Positions 13,317 through 21,171 of a DNA stretch of 64,000 bases are shown piece by piece. Origin of the DNA: a virus. Made by a program: the position numbers and the translations under genes. Below the pieces are notes generated by a model, which was not told the DNA's origin, did no database searches, and saw only the letters and a list, made by a program, of their open reading frames with translations. The stretch's first letter is position 1. Every line of letters starts with the position of its first letter. The DNA lies in the IMG/VR virus record IMGVR_UViG_3300028840_004184, positions 106,411 through 170,410 of that record, one strand, 5' to 3'.

Positions 13317-13634
13317 TTAACCTATCCCAAATGATATAATTTGTTTCAAAACCCCCGGCTTGGGTGTGGTTTTGTAACAATGGGAAGCTTTATCCCACTT
13401 ATACCACGTTTCATATTCTGGAAGCGGGGGGAGGGCGTATGTCCCTTCGGGGACTTTTTCAACAACAGCGAAGCTATAATATCCACCATCATTGATATCA
13501 AGATCATTTCGTATAACCATTTTTTCGGCTATACTCTTTTCAGAATACCAGCCAACCAACCTGCTGCGTTTGATGGGATAACTACCATCACTCAATTCGA
13601 TCATGGTGATCGTGTAGATATATTTAGTGGTCAT
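13317..13634 (-). CDS. hypothetical protein (105 aa)
   Basis: ATG-led frame ending at 13317. Mixed alpha/beta appearance with a beta-rich N-terminus (KYIYTITMIEL) and a proline-rich segment (ALPPLPEYETWYKW). The C-terminal part includes a CCGGGGGTTTT stretch related to the hairpin repeat. No family recognised. Confidence 0.6.
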   Translation of the reverse strand: MTTKYIYTITMIELSDGSYPIKRSRLVGWYSEKSIAEKMVIRNDLDINDGGYYSFAVVEKVPEGTYALPPLPEYETWYKWDKASHCYKTTPKPGVLKQIISFGIG

Positions 13635-13705
13635 ATTTAAGACTTTCTCTTCTCTGATGGCATCGCTGTGCGTTCGTGACCCAATTGCCCACTTCCTTTC
13701 TTTTG

Positions 13706-13903
13706 TTAAGGAGTAATATCGGTATCACCGGTATATTCCTTATACGCATCATCAATTTGTTGCTTAGTAATACCCTTATCACATGATTCACATCTGATAA
13801 AAACAAGCTGTTGTTTTTCAAAAGCCTGGATATTAATTATCGGTATAGGTTGATTACAATGTGGACAATATAAAGTTGATAAATTAGAATCGTCACGGAC
13901 CAT
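13706..13903 (-). CDS. small zinc-ribbon protein (65 aa)
   Basis: CPHC at about residue 13 and CESC at about residue 38 form a zinc ribbon; the C-terminal part is acidic. An overlapping frame at 13624-13821 is rejected because it lacks any such motif. Target unknown. Confidence 0.65.
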   Translation of the reverse strand: MVRDDSNLSTLYCPHCNQPIPIINIQAFEKQQLVFIRCESCDKGITKQQIDDAYKEYTGDTDITP

Positions 13904-13948
13904 TATAAATGAAGCCTTTCTGTTTCACCGCTCATAAAACCATCTCTT

Positions 13949-14041
13949 CTAAAAGCACCCTTCTACTGGTTGCATAAAAAAGAAACTATTAAACCAATCT
14001 ACAACATCCAAGGCCCTTATAAGCCTATCTTCGAAAATCAT
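13949..14041 (-). CDS. possible coupled micro-protein (30 aa)
   Basis: ATG at 14041 overlaps the TGA of the upstream gene by ATGA, the coupling pattern used elsewhere in this genome; TAG at 13949-13951. The 30 residues contain LIRALDVVDWFNSFFF, an amphipathic helix. Short, so only tentatively called. Confidence 0.35.
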   Translation of the reverse strand: MIFEDRLIRALDVVDWFNSFFFMQPVEGCF

Positions 14042-14241
14042 ACTTGTCTTTTAAGCCACCCAATACATCTACGACACTCGACCCAACTATACACAATATC
14101 ATAAGCACACCATTGGTATACTGCCCTTTTAGACATATGAGTACCACAAGCGGGTTTACCATCTTGTACGATGTGAACCTTCCCGCCATTCCTGCCCGGA
14201 ATACCAAAGTATCCTGTTTCGTAATTACCTTTGTCTTTCAA
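14038..14241 (-). CDS. small Cys/His protein (67 aa)
   Basis: Contains VHIVQDGKPACGTHM and later VECRRCIGWL. One His, one Cys, then a CxxC pair give a plausible zinc site of a type common in small phage proteins (H-x-G-x-CG ... C-x2-C). The overlapping frame at 14025-14207 is rejected. Function unknown. Confidence 0.6.
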   Translation of the reverse strand: MKDKGNYETGYFGIPGRNGGKVHIVQDGKPACGTHMSKRAVYQWCAYDIVYSWVECRRCIGWLKRQV

Positions 14242-14488
14242 AATATATATCCAAAGTATAAGTCAATACACCATATGGAATCTTAGTTCCATTTACCTTA
14301 TGAAAACCGTCTACCTTAGACGTGTCTCTCCATCTACTATTTATAAAGTGATTCAAATATTTATCGTTATCACCCAACGTGTCTTTTATAGCCCTCCATG
14401 CCAATTGGTCCCAATCTAGTTGGGTGAGAACCCCATAATTTTCAGGATGCTTCCGGTATTTTTTCAGTACTATGGTTATTTTTTTCAT
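14225..14488 (-). CDS. hypothetical protein (87 aa)
   Basis: Basic N-terminus (MKKITIVLKKYRKHPENYG), then a Trp-rich middle. Overlaps the next gene downstream by 17 bp and shares its start region with the stop of the upstream gene. No family recognised. Confidence 0.55.
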   Translation of the reverse strand: MKKITIVLKKYRKHPENYGVLTQLDWDQLAWRAIKDTLGDNDKYLNHFINSRWRDTSKVDGFHKVNGTKIPYGVLTYTLDIYFERQR

Positions 14489-14958
14489 CTAAGTTGTCCA
14501 TTGATCATTTTTTCCCAAAACTCATGAATAACTTTTAGTTCACTCTTTGTGAATCTTATTTCAGCGGTAGAACTCGTTTTTGTAAACACGGCTCCCCATT
14601 GAGGGGCTGCTTTGCTATTTATTATACACAACCCATCTTGACTATAGTTACTATCCCAGACTGGTACCTGAATAGCATTGTTATGATCAAAAAAGAGCCA
14701 TCTTTGTTTTACTATCTTTTCAATATCACTTCTACGAAAGAACCATTCTATTGTACTATTTAACACACTAACCCTGAAAAACGTATTTTCCGAACGATAC
14801 GAAAAGAGAACACCATTTACATCGATGACGGTATTAGATGCGGAAGATATTTTATCATTAGAAGAACATTTTTCACAGACACAACTTGTCAGCAAGGGAA
14901 TCATTTTATTTCCGCAAACTGGACATATCTTTTCACATTTAGTTCGCCTTGTTACCAC
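14485..14958 (-). CDS. zinc-ribbon L-[LI]-T-S family protein (157 aa)
   Basis: The start is set at the GTG at 14958 because AAGGAG lies 7 bases upstream of it; a longer frame reaches 14991. The N-terminus carries CPVCGNKMIPLLTSCVCEKC, the module shared by six proteins of this block (C-x2-CG ... L-[LI]-T-S ... C-x2/3-C). The C-terminal 120 residues are beta-rich with several Trp and differ from the other members. The module may be a common docking domain; function unknown. Confidence 0.7.
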   Translation of the reverse strand: MVTRRTKCEKICPVCGNKMIPLLTSCVCEKCSSNDKISSASNTVIDVNGVLFSYRSENTFFRVSVLNSTIEWFFRRSDIEKIVKQRWLFFDHNNAIQVPVWDSNYSQDGLCIINSKAAPQWGAVFTKTSSTAEIRFTKSELKVIHEFWEKMINGQLR

Positions 14959-15002
14959 GGAACACTCCTTAACAAAAAAATATAGCGGCAAAACAGATCA
15001 CG

Positions 15003-15030
15003 CGGGGGTTCCAAAGGGGGTATCCCCCTT
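15003..15030 (+). repeat. GC-rich hairpin repeat, copy 2
   Basis: CGGGGGTTCCAAAGGGGG-TAT-CCCCCTT. Intergenic, 45 bases upstream (in minus sense) of the start of a zinc-ribbon LLTS gene. Confidence 0.6.
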
Positions 15031-15031
15031 T

Positions 15032-15235
15032 TTAGTCGTTTGGATCTACCTCACTGACGCCCTCGCCCTTTACCTGATCTTTAATCCTCTCTACGAGAAT
15101 ATACCACCAGTCTTTTTGGCTTCTATCAGACAAGCTGTTTATAAATTTAAAACCCGCCTCCTCTATAGAATCATTTTCATAAGGACACAAAAAGCCTGCT
15201 TTGTGGCGAAGCCTATCTTTTTTCTTCTTTTTCAA
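15032..15235 (-). CDS. small hypothetical protein (67 aa)
   Basis: TTG start at 15235 overlapping the TGA of the DHH gene (TTGA). Lys-rich N-terminus (KKKKKDRLRHKAGFLC), then a helical middle with QKDWWYILVERIKD. A frame consistent with coupled translation. No family recognised. Confidence 0.5.
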   Translation of the reverse strand: MKKKKKDRLRHKAGFLCPYENDSIEEAGFKFINSLSDRSQKDWWYILVERIKDQVKGEGVSEVDPND

Positions 15236-16107
15236 TTGGTTGTTCCATTTCCATCGAATAAAGTAAAAGGAGTTTCCTTACACTGAAAGCCAGATGCCCC
15301 CTTATGTCCGCCACCGCCGTGCTTTTTGGCGATATCCCCAACATTTACATCACCCTTCGTAGAATACATGGTCACAACCCAGTGTTTGCCATTCTTGTTA
15401 TAATAAACCATCATTGCATCATGTTTGTCGGGATCATACACAGAGTCGAACAACTTGGACCCAGGCATACAGGCGTTCGCCGCTATGAAACGAAGGCCCT
15501 CAAATTCGAACTCATAACACAGTGGACCACACAAGAATTCGTTTTGTTTATTAACATACTTTTGAATTGTACGACCTTCACTGACAATATCCATAACAAG
15601 CGTATAAGAAGGCAGCATTTTGTTACCATCAAACAATATATGCCACAAACGATCGTCATCTTCCGGATTCGTGTCTCGTTGCTTGATGCCATACTGAAAC
15701 GGCAGTACGTCCATGTCTTTATGATCCCAAACGTCATACCTACCCAACAGAAAGACAGAGCGAGGCATTACTTGGTTAGGGAACAGATATTGCCACGTAA
15801 GTTCACATGCCGCGAATTTCGTATCACGTATACCGGCTATAGCAATTTCGAATGCATTGACGCCGTTTATAGCTGTTTCGTGATGATCAATCCAAACCAA
15901 GTCACAATGATTAAACAATGTGATCATATCTTCGTGTGGCTGCAAGGAAAAATCGACCATAAAGACAATTTCGCCTTCTGTAATAGAATCCCACGGAAAT
16001 TCTTCTCCGTAATCCATGCCGATCATTTCGCATTCTGGATATTTATGTTTGACAATTGCACCAGCACAGTGGCCGTCAAGGTCTGTTGAATGATAAAAAC
16101 ATTTCAT
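15232..16107 (-). CDS. DHH/DHHA1 family phosphoesterase
   Basis: D9-L-D11-G-H at the N-terminus, D52, then D74-H-H near residue 75, followed near residue 265 by GGGGHKGASGF: the metal-binding motifs and DHHA1 glycine-rich motif of DHH phosphoesterases. At 291 residues it is the size of NrnA-type nanoRNases and c-di-NMP/pAp phosphatases rather than RecJ. It would hydrolyse phosphodiester bonds of short oligonucleotides or a (cyclic) dinucleotide with Mn ions in the cytoplasm. A role in nucleotide salvage or in destroying a host defence signal is possible but inferred. Confidence 0.85.
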   Translation of the reverse strand: MKCFYHSTDLDGHCAGAIVKHKYPECEMIGMDYGEEFPWDSITEGEIVFMVDFSLQPHEDMITLFNHCDLVWIDHHETAINGVNAFEIAIAGIRDTKFAACELTWQYLFPNQVMPRSVFLLGRYDVWDHKDMDVLPFQYGIKQRDTNPEDDDRLWHILFDGNKMLPSYTLVMDIVSEGRTIQKYVNKQNEFLCGPLCYEFEFEGLRFIAANACMPGSKLFDSVYDPDKHDAMMVYYNKNGKHWVVTMYSTKGDVNVGDIAKKHGGGGHKGASGFQCKETPFTLFDGNGTTN

Positions 16108-16126
16108 TGCTCAGTCGCCGCAAGGC

Positions 16127-16564
16127 TTAGTTGCAGCCTCCATTTTCTAACACAATTTTTCTTATAAAATTACCTATACGTTTAACGCCATTGTTTTTAA
16201 TAACTATAGAGTCTTTAAAAAGACGAACCCCTACGTCTGGCATCACTATCTTGCTAGCAATCGTTAATTTGCCAAACAGTATGGTAAAATATATCTCTCC
16301 AACACGCAATTTAGATGATGAAACTTCACTTAATAAAAAATCAGCTATTCTTGTTGCTTCTTTTTTAGAAAAATATACCCCTCTGGTATTTAGCATATCA
16401 CATGACAATACCAATACATAATCTTCATGATCAGAATGTGACCATCGAGCATCATCAGTTATAATAGTTTTATCTGATGAGGTTGCTTTTTTATCGCATT
16501 CTTTGGAACAGTAAAACGAAGTTAGTAACAAAAGCATGTCTGCTCCGCATACAGGGCATTTCAT
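16127..16564 (-). CDS. zinc-ribbon L-[LI]-T-S family protein (145 aa)
   Basis: Begins MKCPVCGADMLLLLTSFYCSKEC, a clean example of the shared zinc module. The remaining 115 residues are beta-rich, ending in a helical basic tail, and resemble no family I know. Its start is one base from the stop of the upstream gene at 16565. Confidence 0.7.
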   Translation of the reverse strand: MKCPVCGADMLLLLTSFYCSKECDKKATSSDKTIITDDARWSHSDHEDYVLVLSCDMLNTRGVYFSKKEATRIADFLLSEVSSSKLRVGEIYFTILFGKLTIASKIVMPDVGVRLFKDSIVIKNNGVKRIGNFIRKIVLENGGCN

Positions 16565-17296
16565 TTATTTTTTCCTCAGGGAGATAAGGAAATCATAGAT
16601 TTCCTTTATGTCTTGCATCGCGAATGTATAAAAACTGTTTCTTTTTTTGCGACCGAAAGCATCTGGGGCTGTATATTTTACCTCAAGACTGGCTTCGGAT
16701 TTATGGTGTTTCGAGACTGGACGATAATTAAAAGAGACATTTTTATATCCACATTGGCTTAGAAGAGTCCATTTATATAACTTTTCGTTAGAAAGAATAT
16801 ATTCCAGGTTTTCGGCTAGTACATGTGTATGGTTTTCACCGAATTCTAAAATATCCCTTAAGTCATGTCTAGAAATAGAAAGTTGACCATCTCCGTATCT
16901 GAAACACACTTCGTTGTGTAGTATCAGTCGTTTATAGTTATGTGTACGACATTCTTGTTGTATAACATTTTTGTTGTCCGTTGGTGATGGCTCGACCAGG
17001 ACTTCACTACGGCAGCTCATTTGATGATGACAAGCCGTGCAATTTAATAGACAATAGTCAAGACTACTCCAATTATTTTGTGAGCATAACGAATTGTTTC
17101 TGTATAGAATGTCTTCGATGGCTGCTTTACGAGTTTCGATGGACTGATTCCATAAATGTCTTGCTAATGGTTCATCAACGGCTTTTGGCCCCTTGATACC
17201 ACACTCACTACAGGTATAATTATTATGAAAACCCATTTCACGATTTAAAACGGCCAACCCACCACATAAACATTTGTCAAGGAAAGTCGCATCCAT
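16565..17296 (-). CDS. Lar-like zinc-ribbon protein (243 aa)
   Basis: The N-terminal 55 residues read CLCGG...YTCSECGIKG...PLARHLWNQ. This CxCGG / CxxCG / xxWN order matches the zinc ribbon of restriction-alleviation (Lar)-like proteins. A middle Cys/His cluster (CLLNCTACHHQMSC) may bind a second zinc. The C-terminal 110 residues are beta-rich. An anti-restriction role would follow from Lar kinship but is inferred from a short motif. Confidence 0.5.
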   Translation of the reverse strand: MDATFLDKCLCGGLAVLNREMGFHNNYTCSECGIKGPKAVDEPLARHLWNQSIETRKAAIEDILYRNNSLCSQNNWSSLDYCLLNCTACHHQMSCRSEVLVEPSPTDNKNVIQQECRTHNYKRLILHNEVCFRYGDGQLSISRHDLRDILEFGENHTHVLAENLEYILSNEKLYKWTLLSQCGYKNVSFNYRPVSKHHKSEASLEVKYTAPDAFGRKKRNSFYTFAMQDIKEIYDFLISLRKK

Positions 17297-17574
17297 TAGA
17301 ATCCATCTCCTATTTTAAAACCACGGATATAATTATCGTCGTCGCCACATGGGTTATAGTCAGGATTGGGCTCTACTGGTCCATGTATATGTTTTTTAAT
17401 ATGTATAGGGAAACATGGGATGATACAAATCCATATGTCTGTTGATATATGTCGTCTATGTTTTGGTGTCGCTCCTGGATGTGTTTGTCCAGTATAGTTA
17501 TATGTTTTTTTCCAGTATACACCAATCCACATATCCCGTAGATTAAATTCCCATTTTACGCTTGTATTTTTCAT
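17296..17574 (-). CDS. hypothetical protein, Trp/His-rich (92 aa)
   Basis: Start at 17574 chosen for AAGGAAAATC directly upstream; it lies inside the end of the upstream gene. The N-terminus SVKWEFNLRDMWIGVYWK and a central IWICIIPCFPIHIKKH resemble small phage proteins described only as hypothetical. No function assigned. Confidence 0.6.
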   Translation of the reverse strand: MKNTSVKWEFNLRDMWIGVYWKKTYNYTGQTHPGATPKHRRHISTDIWICIIPCFPIHIKKHIHGPVEPNPDYNPCGDDDNYIRGFKIGDGF

Positions 17575-17800
17575 GATTTTCCTTAAGTGCTTTATATGCT
17601 GGGTCATTAGTGTCAGCTTTGCCTAATGCCGACAGGATGTTAAGTTTTAGTACTTCTGGTATTCCTCGCCAATAACATATGTTGCCGCAACCATCCTGAC
17701 ACTTAATATATTCTTCGCCATCCTCACCCTTGGAGAAGAACAAGGCATAATGCTTGCAAAAGGGACACTTTACTTTATCACCATGATCTGGTTTTAACAT
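17543..17800 (-). CDS. small zinc-ribbon protein (85 aa)
   Basis: Start ATG at 17800 overlaps the TAA of the upstream gene (TAATG) with AAAGG in range. CPFC near residue 12 and CQDGCG near residue 35 form a ribbon; the C-terminal half is a lysine-rich helix. Could be a further Lar-like ribbon. Function unknown. Confidence 0.6.
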   Translation of the reverse strand: MLKPDHGDKVKCPFCKHYALFFSKGEDGEEYIKCQDGCGNICYWRGIPEVLKLNILSALGKADTNDPAYKALKENHEKYKRKMGI

Positions 17801-18282
17801 TATAGAAACCTTTTCCATATATCGTGTTCGTTGTCAAGCTTGCTTTTAGTTCGCCGACCACGGATATTGTTGATAAGTTTGAATTCATTTGTTATACGAT
17901 TTATCATAAGGCTATGTTTGCCTTTCATAAAAGCTTCTGATAGACCAGGCGGATCGGGCGGACACGACATCCAATTATTTATTCTTTCTTTTGTAGAATA
18001 ACATATGGTCCATTCCGAGGTATCACTATTATTTATCATACCAAGCGGGAGGCCGTCTATATTAACAGATTTGGCATGTATAATAGAATAACATTCGCCT
18101 ATGTATTCCCAGTCTGAATCTTTTAATTCTATGCCATATGGCCTTTGTTGATACTGTGTTTTGAATATATTTCTATCCACATCGGGGGTTTTTGAGGGGG
18201 TCCCCTTAATGCATCCCTTGGGGCAATATGTCGAAGTCAGCAGCATTTCTAGCTCAGAACCACATACACTACACTTTTCCAT
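17800..18282 (-). CDS. zinc-ribbon L-[LI]-T-S family protein (160 aa)
   Basis: Begins MEKCSVCGSELEMLLTSTYC, then PKGC. The linker just after the ribbon (GTPSKTPDV) is encoded by copy 3 of the GC-rich hairpin repeat. The C-terminal 120 residues are unlike the other family members. The fusion of one conserved ribbon to variable partners suggests module shuffling. Confidence 0.7.
   Translation of the reverse strand: MEKCSVCGSELEMLLTSTYCPKGCIKGTPSKTPDVDRNIFKTQYQQRPYGIELKDSDWEYIGECYSIIHAKSVNIDGLPLGMINNSDTSEWTICYSTKERINNWMSCPPDPPGLSEAFMKGKHSLMINRITNEFKLINNIRGRRTKSKLDNEHDIWKRFL
18183..18207 (+). repeat. GC-rich hairpin repeat, copy 3 (inside a gene)
   Basis: CGGGGGTTTTTGAGGGGG-T-CCCCTT within the coding region of the 17800-18282 gene, immediately after its zinc-ribbon codons. 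Confidence 0.55.
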
Positions 18283-18445
18283 TGAAGTCTCCGAATATAT
18301 TACTAAACATACCAGAAGTCATCATCGCTGCTTGAACTTTACGTATAAGGTCTTCAAGCCTTGCCCTGTGTGTAGGATCTCGTGTCACACTAAATTCGAT
18401 GCTAAGCTTCTCGTTAAACGTTTTTAATGTTTGTCTGATGTTCAT
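18269..18445 (-). CDS. small helical protein (58 aa)
   Basis: ATG at 18445 with TGGAG upstream. The product is one long charged helix. It is the first gene after the structured leader at 18481-18628 and overlaps the next gene by 14 bp. No family recognised. Confidence 0.5.
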   Translation of the reverse strand: MNIRQTLKTFNEKLSIEFSVTRDPTHRARLEDLIRKVQAAMMTSGMFSNIFGDFNGKV

Positions 18446-18480
18446 ATGGCTCCATAATGAAAAAAATAGCGGAGATTGAT

Positions 18481-18628
18481 GCATCTATAACGGTGCTCTC
18501 TGCCATCAAGTGGCAGCAGCATTCCCGGCTTAATAGGCAATAGAAGGAAGATGCAATATAGCCGCTCATATTAACAGAGGTAATTATAACACCTAAATTT
18601 ATCTTTAGAAGGAAGATGTTATATAGCC
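18481..18628 (-). ncRNA. tandem structured leader element (second copy of the TerD-gene leader)
   Basis: Given on the plus strand for reading: GCATC (18481-18485) pairs with GATGC (18550-18554), enclosing a stem TGCT/AGCA extended by CTGCCA (18500-18505) with TGGCAG (18511-18516); AGAAGGAAG (18542-18550) precedes the closing strand. A second unit ends with AGAAGGAAG at 18607-18615. Both features recur at 20960-21114. On the minus strand the region lies between a TATAAT box and the 18445 start, so it would be a 5' leader. The stretch 18665-18760 shows nothing else. Confidence 0.55.
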
Positions 18629-18636
18629 TCTTTTTT

Positions 18637-18664
18637 ATTATATAAAGTAGCCTTTATATTTCAG
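18637..18664 (-). promoter_or_regulatory. probable promoter for 18269-18445 and following genes
   Basis: Minus strand: CTGAAA (18659-18664), 16-bp spacer, TATAAT (18637-18642). The -35 box is weak, but the sequence after the -10 box resembles that after the stronger promoter at 21126-21153. Confidence 0.5.
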
Positions 18665-18760
18665 GTCGGTCGGGGACAAGATTCGATACTTGTCATATCG
18701 GGGATCAGCCGCAGTTTATCTTAACCTACCCGCCGAGTTTGTTTGTTATCAAGGATCATC

Positions 18761-20923
18761 TTACAAAAACTCTCCCATAATAACATCATCATCAAAATGA
18801 GTTACTACACGAGCACCTTCTTTAAGAGGCAGGGAGTTCACGTCGTCAACGACAGTAAATATGGTGTCGGCTTCTTCGATACTGACGAGTTCGCCGCGAG
18901 CCTCTACGTGTAAATTGAATAGATCGAAGAGAGTGGGTTTTACACAGATGAAGTTAGACATAGCTTTGCCCATGGCGATCATGCCTCTCTGGTTACTCTC
19001 GACGTTGTTCCCGCTCCACGAAGGTCTTTTCTTAAGAGCAAGATCGGTCCAAATCACCTTATTATTTTTAAGGTCTATAATCATAGGAATACAGATGCGA
19101 GTATTGGCGGTTAGATCGATTTTGTTTTCTACCGTCTTGGGCTCGTAAATTTCTCCGGAGCCAGGTTCTTCTCTGCTCATCCAACCCATAAAACATTCAG
19201 GGACCTTACAGAATGGCTGACCGCTATATGAAAGTACCGACCATACGATGTAACGAACACCATATCGTCTAGCGGACTCGATATCTATATCAATGAATTC
19301 GCTTGCTCCATTGGGAGCATTAGTAATATCTCCGCTATGACATGCTTTATAAGCGTTTGACCTTATGCGTGTATATGATATATGCTCCTTATAATTCCAG
19401 TCGTCGTCGTATAGAACAGCGGACGAATCAATATCAACGCGATTACTAGCGGATATGTTTTTCCAATGGATAAAGCTGCGTAAGGTTTTCATATTTTCCG
19501 GCATATCCACCTGTGATCCACGAGTAATGGTCCGGAATGCACCGCTTGCCGACCTCTGAGAAAATGGAACGAGGTAGCTAGCAAGCCTTTCGTCGATATG
19601 TACGTTACCTAGACTACCCCTTTCCTTAAATATTGTACATAGTGCTTTATCGCACACTGTTACTACTCTTTGACAAATATCATCATCAATCTCGGGCAGA
19701 TGATTATCCATACTAAAGGCTTTAGCTATTGTTCTTTTGGGGAAAAACACCCTTGTATTATGCTCAAGGCTATTCCTGCCGCGAAAATGAGCCATAACCT
19801 GTAGCAACACCGGGACGGAGACCTTGCTGGCTACGGCAGCAAATCGAGCAATTATATTGCCGGGCCTCGCGGTCATTCTCATTAAATGATCGAGTCTACG
19901 GGCGAATTCTCCCGGCCTCTGCTTAAGGAGATCGGCCGCCACGCGGGTTTCCCCTTGTGACAGGGCTGTTTCGACCTTACCATTAAAAGTCTTGATTTTC
20001 CTATGATTGTTACGGAGATTCCAGAAAGCACTATAAGCCTTTTCAAAACGCCCTTTATAATCACCAGGATGTAATTTTTCACCAAGACGAATCCATTTCA
20101 TGGTGTAACGCTTCATGTCTTCTTCAAGAAGCCCACACGCATGCTCTAATAGACCAAGTAGTAGTTTTCTTTCTGAGCGATTGAAATTACGATAATTGGT
20201 GTTGGTAGCAAGACTTATATCACCATCTGACATGGATGTTGCCAGCCTCAAAACGTCGGTAGCTGTTTTGAAATAAGGTTTTAGAAACGTTATAGCGGCA
20301 TCGTCAACCTGAATATTTTCAAGAACACACTTTGAAACCAGGGCTACGTTTTCTTTAAGAGGAATGGCATCAGGCAATAGTCGTTCAAGATCATTTTTGT
20401 AGTATTCGACGTACCACATTACGTCAGTCTTATCGGTTTCCGACAGAGAAGTTTTTGAGTTGATTAGATTTTGTCCTATCTCCACAAACTCTTTTTCTGT
20501 ACCTAGACCAATACCCTTGGGCTTGTGTGTTTCTAAAGACGGAAATCTTTCTTTGACTTCATATTCTGGAATCCATTCGCCGAAAGTCAGATAGTGAAAA
20601 ATGGCATTAATGTAAAGTTCAGCTTCAACCATTTCCATTACTTGCTGGGGGAAATTGGGATACATGGGTTTGTGACGAACGTTGGCACCCACCATCTTTT
20701 TAAGGTTTGCGGCTATGTTCACGTAAAAAGTTTTAGCCTGATCGATGGATAATGTCCTTAGGGCGTTAACTAGATCTTTTGAGAAAGTAAAACCAAGGTT
20801 TTCGATATTACGCATCATAGTTGCGATGTACTGATCGGGAAGACAGTTGCTTTTGAACATTCTACTGGTTCCAGTGGGAATAAACACCTTTAGTTTTCTT
20901 CTCAGATAAATTTCGTTTCTCAT
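18761..20923 (-). CDS. large protein with C-terminal TerD-like domain
   Basis: 720 residues. About residues 485-640 read HWKN...VDIDSSAVLYDDD...YTRIR...HSGDITNAPNGASEFIDIDI...GVRYIVWSV, the strand pattern and calcium-site style of the TerD domain (VDLDxSAxLxD, HSGD, DExIxVDL). The helical N-terminal 480 residues, with RSFIHW just before the TerD part, match my recollection of long TerD-fused bacterial proteins (MXAN_6230/SCO0854 type). Bacterial Ter proteins act in stress, tellurite and phage-resistance contexts. The gene has its own promoter (21126-21153) and a tandem structured leader; it is alone in its unit. Function in the phage unknown. Confidence 0.7.
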   Translation of the reverse strand: MRNEIYLRRKLKVFIPTGTSRMFKSNCLPDQYIATMMRNIENLGFTFSKDLVNALRTLSIDQAKTFYVNIAANLKKMVGANVRHKPMYPNFPQQVMEMVEAELYINAIFHYLTFGEWIPEYEVKERFPSLETHKPKGIGLGTEKEFVEIGQNLINSKTSLSETDKTDVMWYVEYYKNDLERLLPDAIPLKENVALVSKCVLENIQVDDAAITFLKPYFKTATDVLRLATSMSDGDISLATNTNYRNFNRSERKLLLGLLEHACGLLEEDMKRYTMKWIRLGEKLHPGDYKGRFEKAYSAFWNLRNNHRKIKTFNGKVETALSQGETRVAADLLKQRPGEFARRLDHLMRMTARPGNIIARFAAVASKVSVPVLLQVMAHFRGRNSLEHNTRVFFPKRTIAKAFSMDNHLPEIDDDICQRVVTVCDKALCTIFKERGSLGNVHIDERLASYLVPFSQRSASGAFRTITRGSQVDMPENMKTLRSFIHWKNISASNRVDIDSSAVLYDDDWNYKEHISYTRIRSNAYKACHSGDITNAPNGASEFIDIDIESARRYGVRYIVWSVLSYSGQPFCKVPECFMGWMSREEPGSGEIYEPKTVENKIDLTANTRICIPMIIDLKNNKVIWTDLALKKRPSWSGNNVESNQRGMIAMGKAMSNFICVKPTLFDLFNLHVEARGELVSIEEADTIFTVVDDVNSLPLKEGARVVTHFDDDVIMGEFL

Positions 20924-20959
20924 CTTAGTTCGTCCTTATAATAAATAAAAAAGGAAATT

Positions 20960-21114
20960 GACGCCTCTAATAAGGTAGCTCCCAAAGCTACTGGCGAATC
21001 GCCAGTGATAGAAGGAAGAAGCGTCGTGGCCTTAAAATTTTTAAAGCAGCAGGAAATTTTCCTATCTAATAACAATATAATGAATAGTTTTTAGAAGGAA
21101 GATAAGATGTAGTC
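20960..21114 (-). ncRNA. tandem structured leader element of the TerD-like gene
   Basis: Read on the plus strand: GACGC (20960-20964) pairs with GCGTC (21021-21025). Inside are GTAGC/GCTAC (20975-20979/20987-20991) and TGGCG/CGCCA (20992-20996/21000-21004), a clean three-way junction. AGAAGGAAG (21010-21018) precedes the closing strand. A second AGAAGGAAG unit lies at 21093-21101. On the minus strand this is the leader between the 21126 promoter and the 20923 start. Related to 18481-18628. No known riboswitch class recognised. Confidence 0.6.
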
Positions 21115-21125
21115 TGCTTGTTTTT

Positions 21126-21153
21126 ATTATATACAATTTTCCAAGAAAGTCAA
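21126..21153 (-). promoter_or_regulatory. sigma70-like promoter for the TerD-like gene
   Basis: Minus strand: TTGACT (21148-21153), 16-bp spacer, TATAAT (21126-21131). Confidence 0.8.
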
Positions 21154-21171
21154 GTAAAAAATCTAGAAATA

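Noticed and set aside
13624-13821. Minus-strand frame of 65 codons
   Set aside because: It overlaps the zinc-ribbon gene at 13706-13903, which has a clear CxxC pair set; this frame has none.
15304-16089. A 261-codon plus-strand open frame
   Set aside because: It lies fully antisense to the DHH phosphoesterase gene, whose catalytic motifs are complete, and has no ribosome site or known motif.
18481-21114. Known riboswitch class (glutamine, THF, preQ1) for the tandem leaders
   Set aside because: GAAGGAA-like bases recall the glutamine riboswitch, but the junction and stem layout do not fit it.
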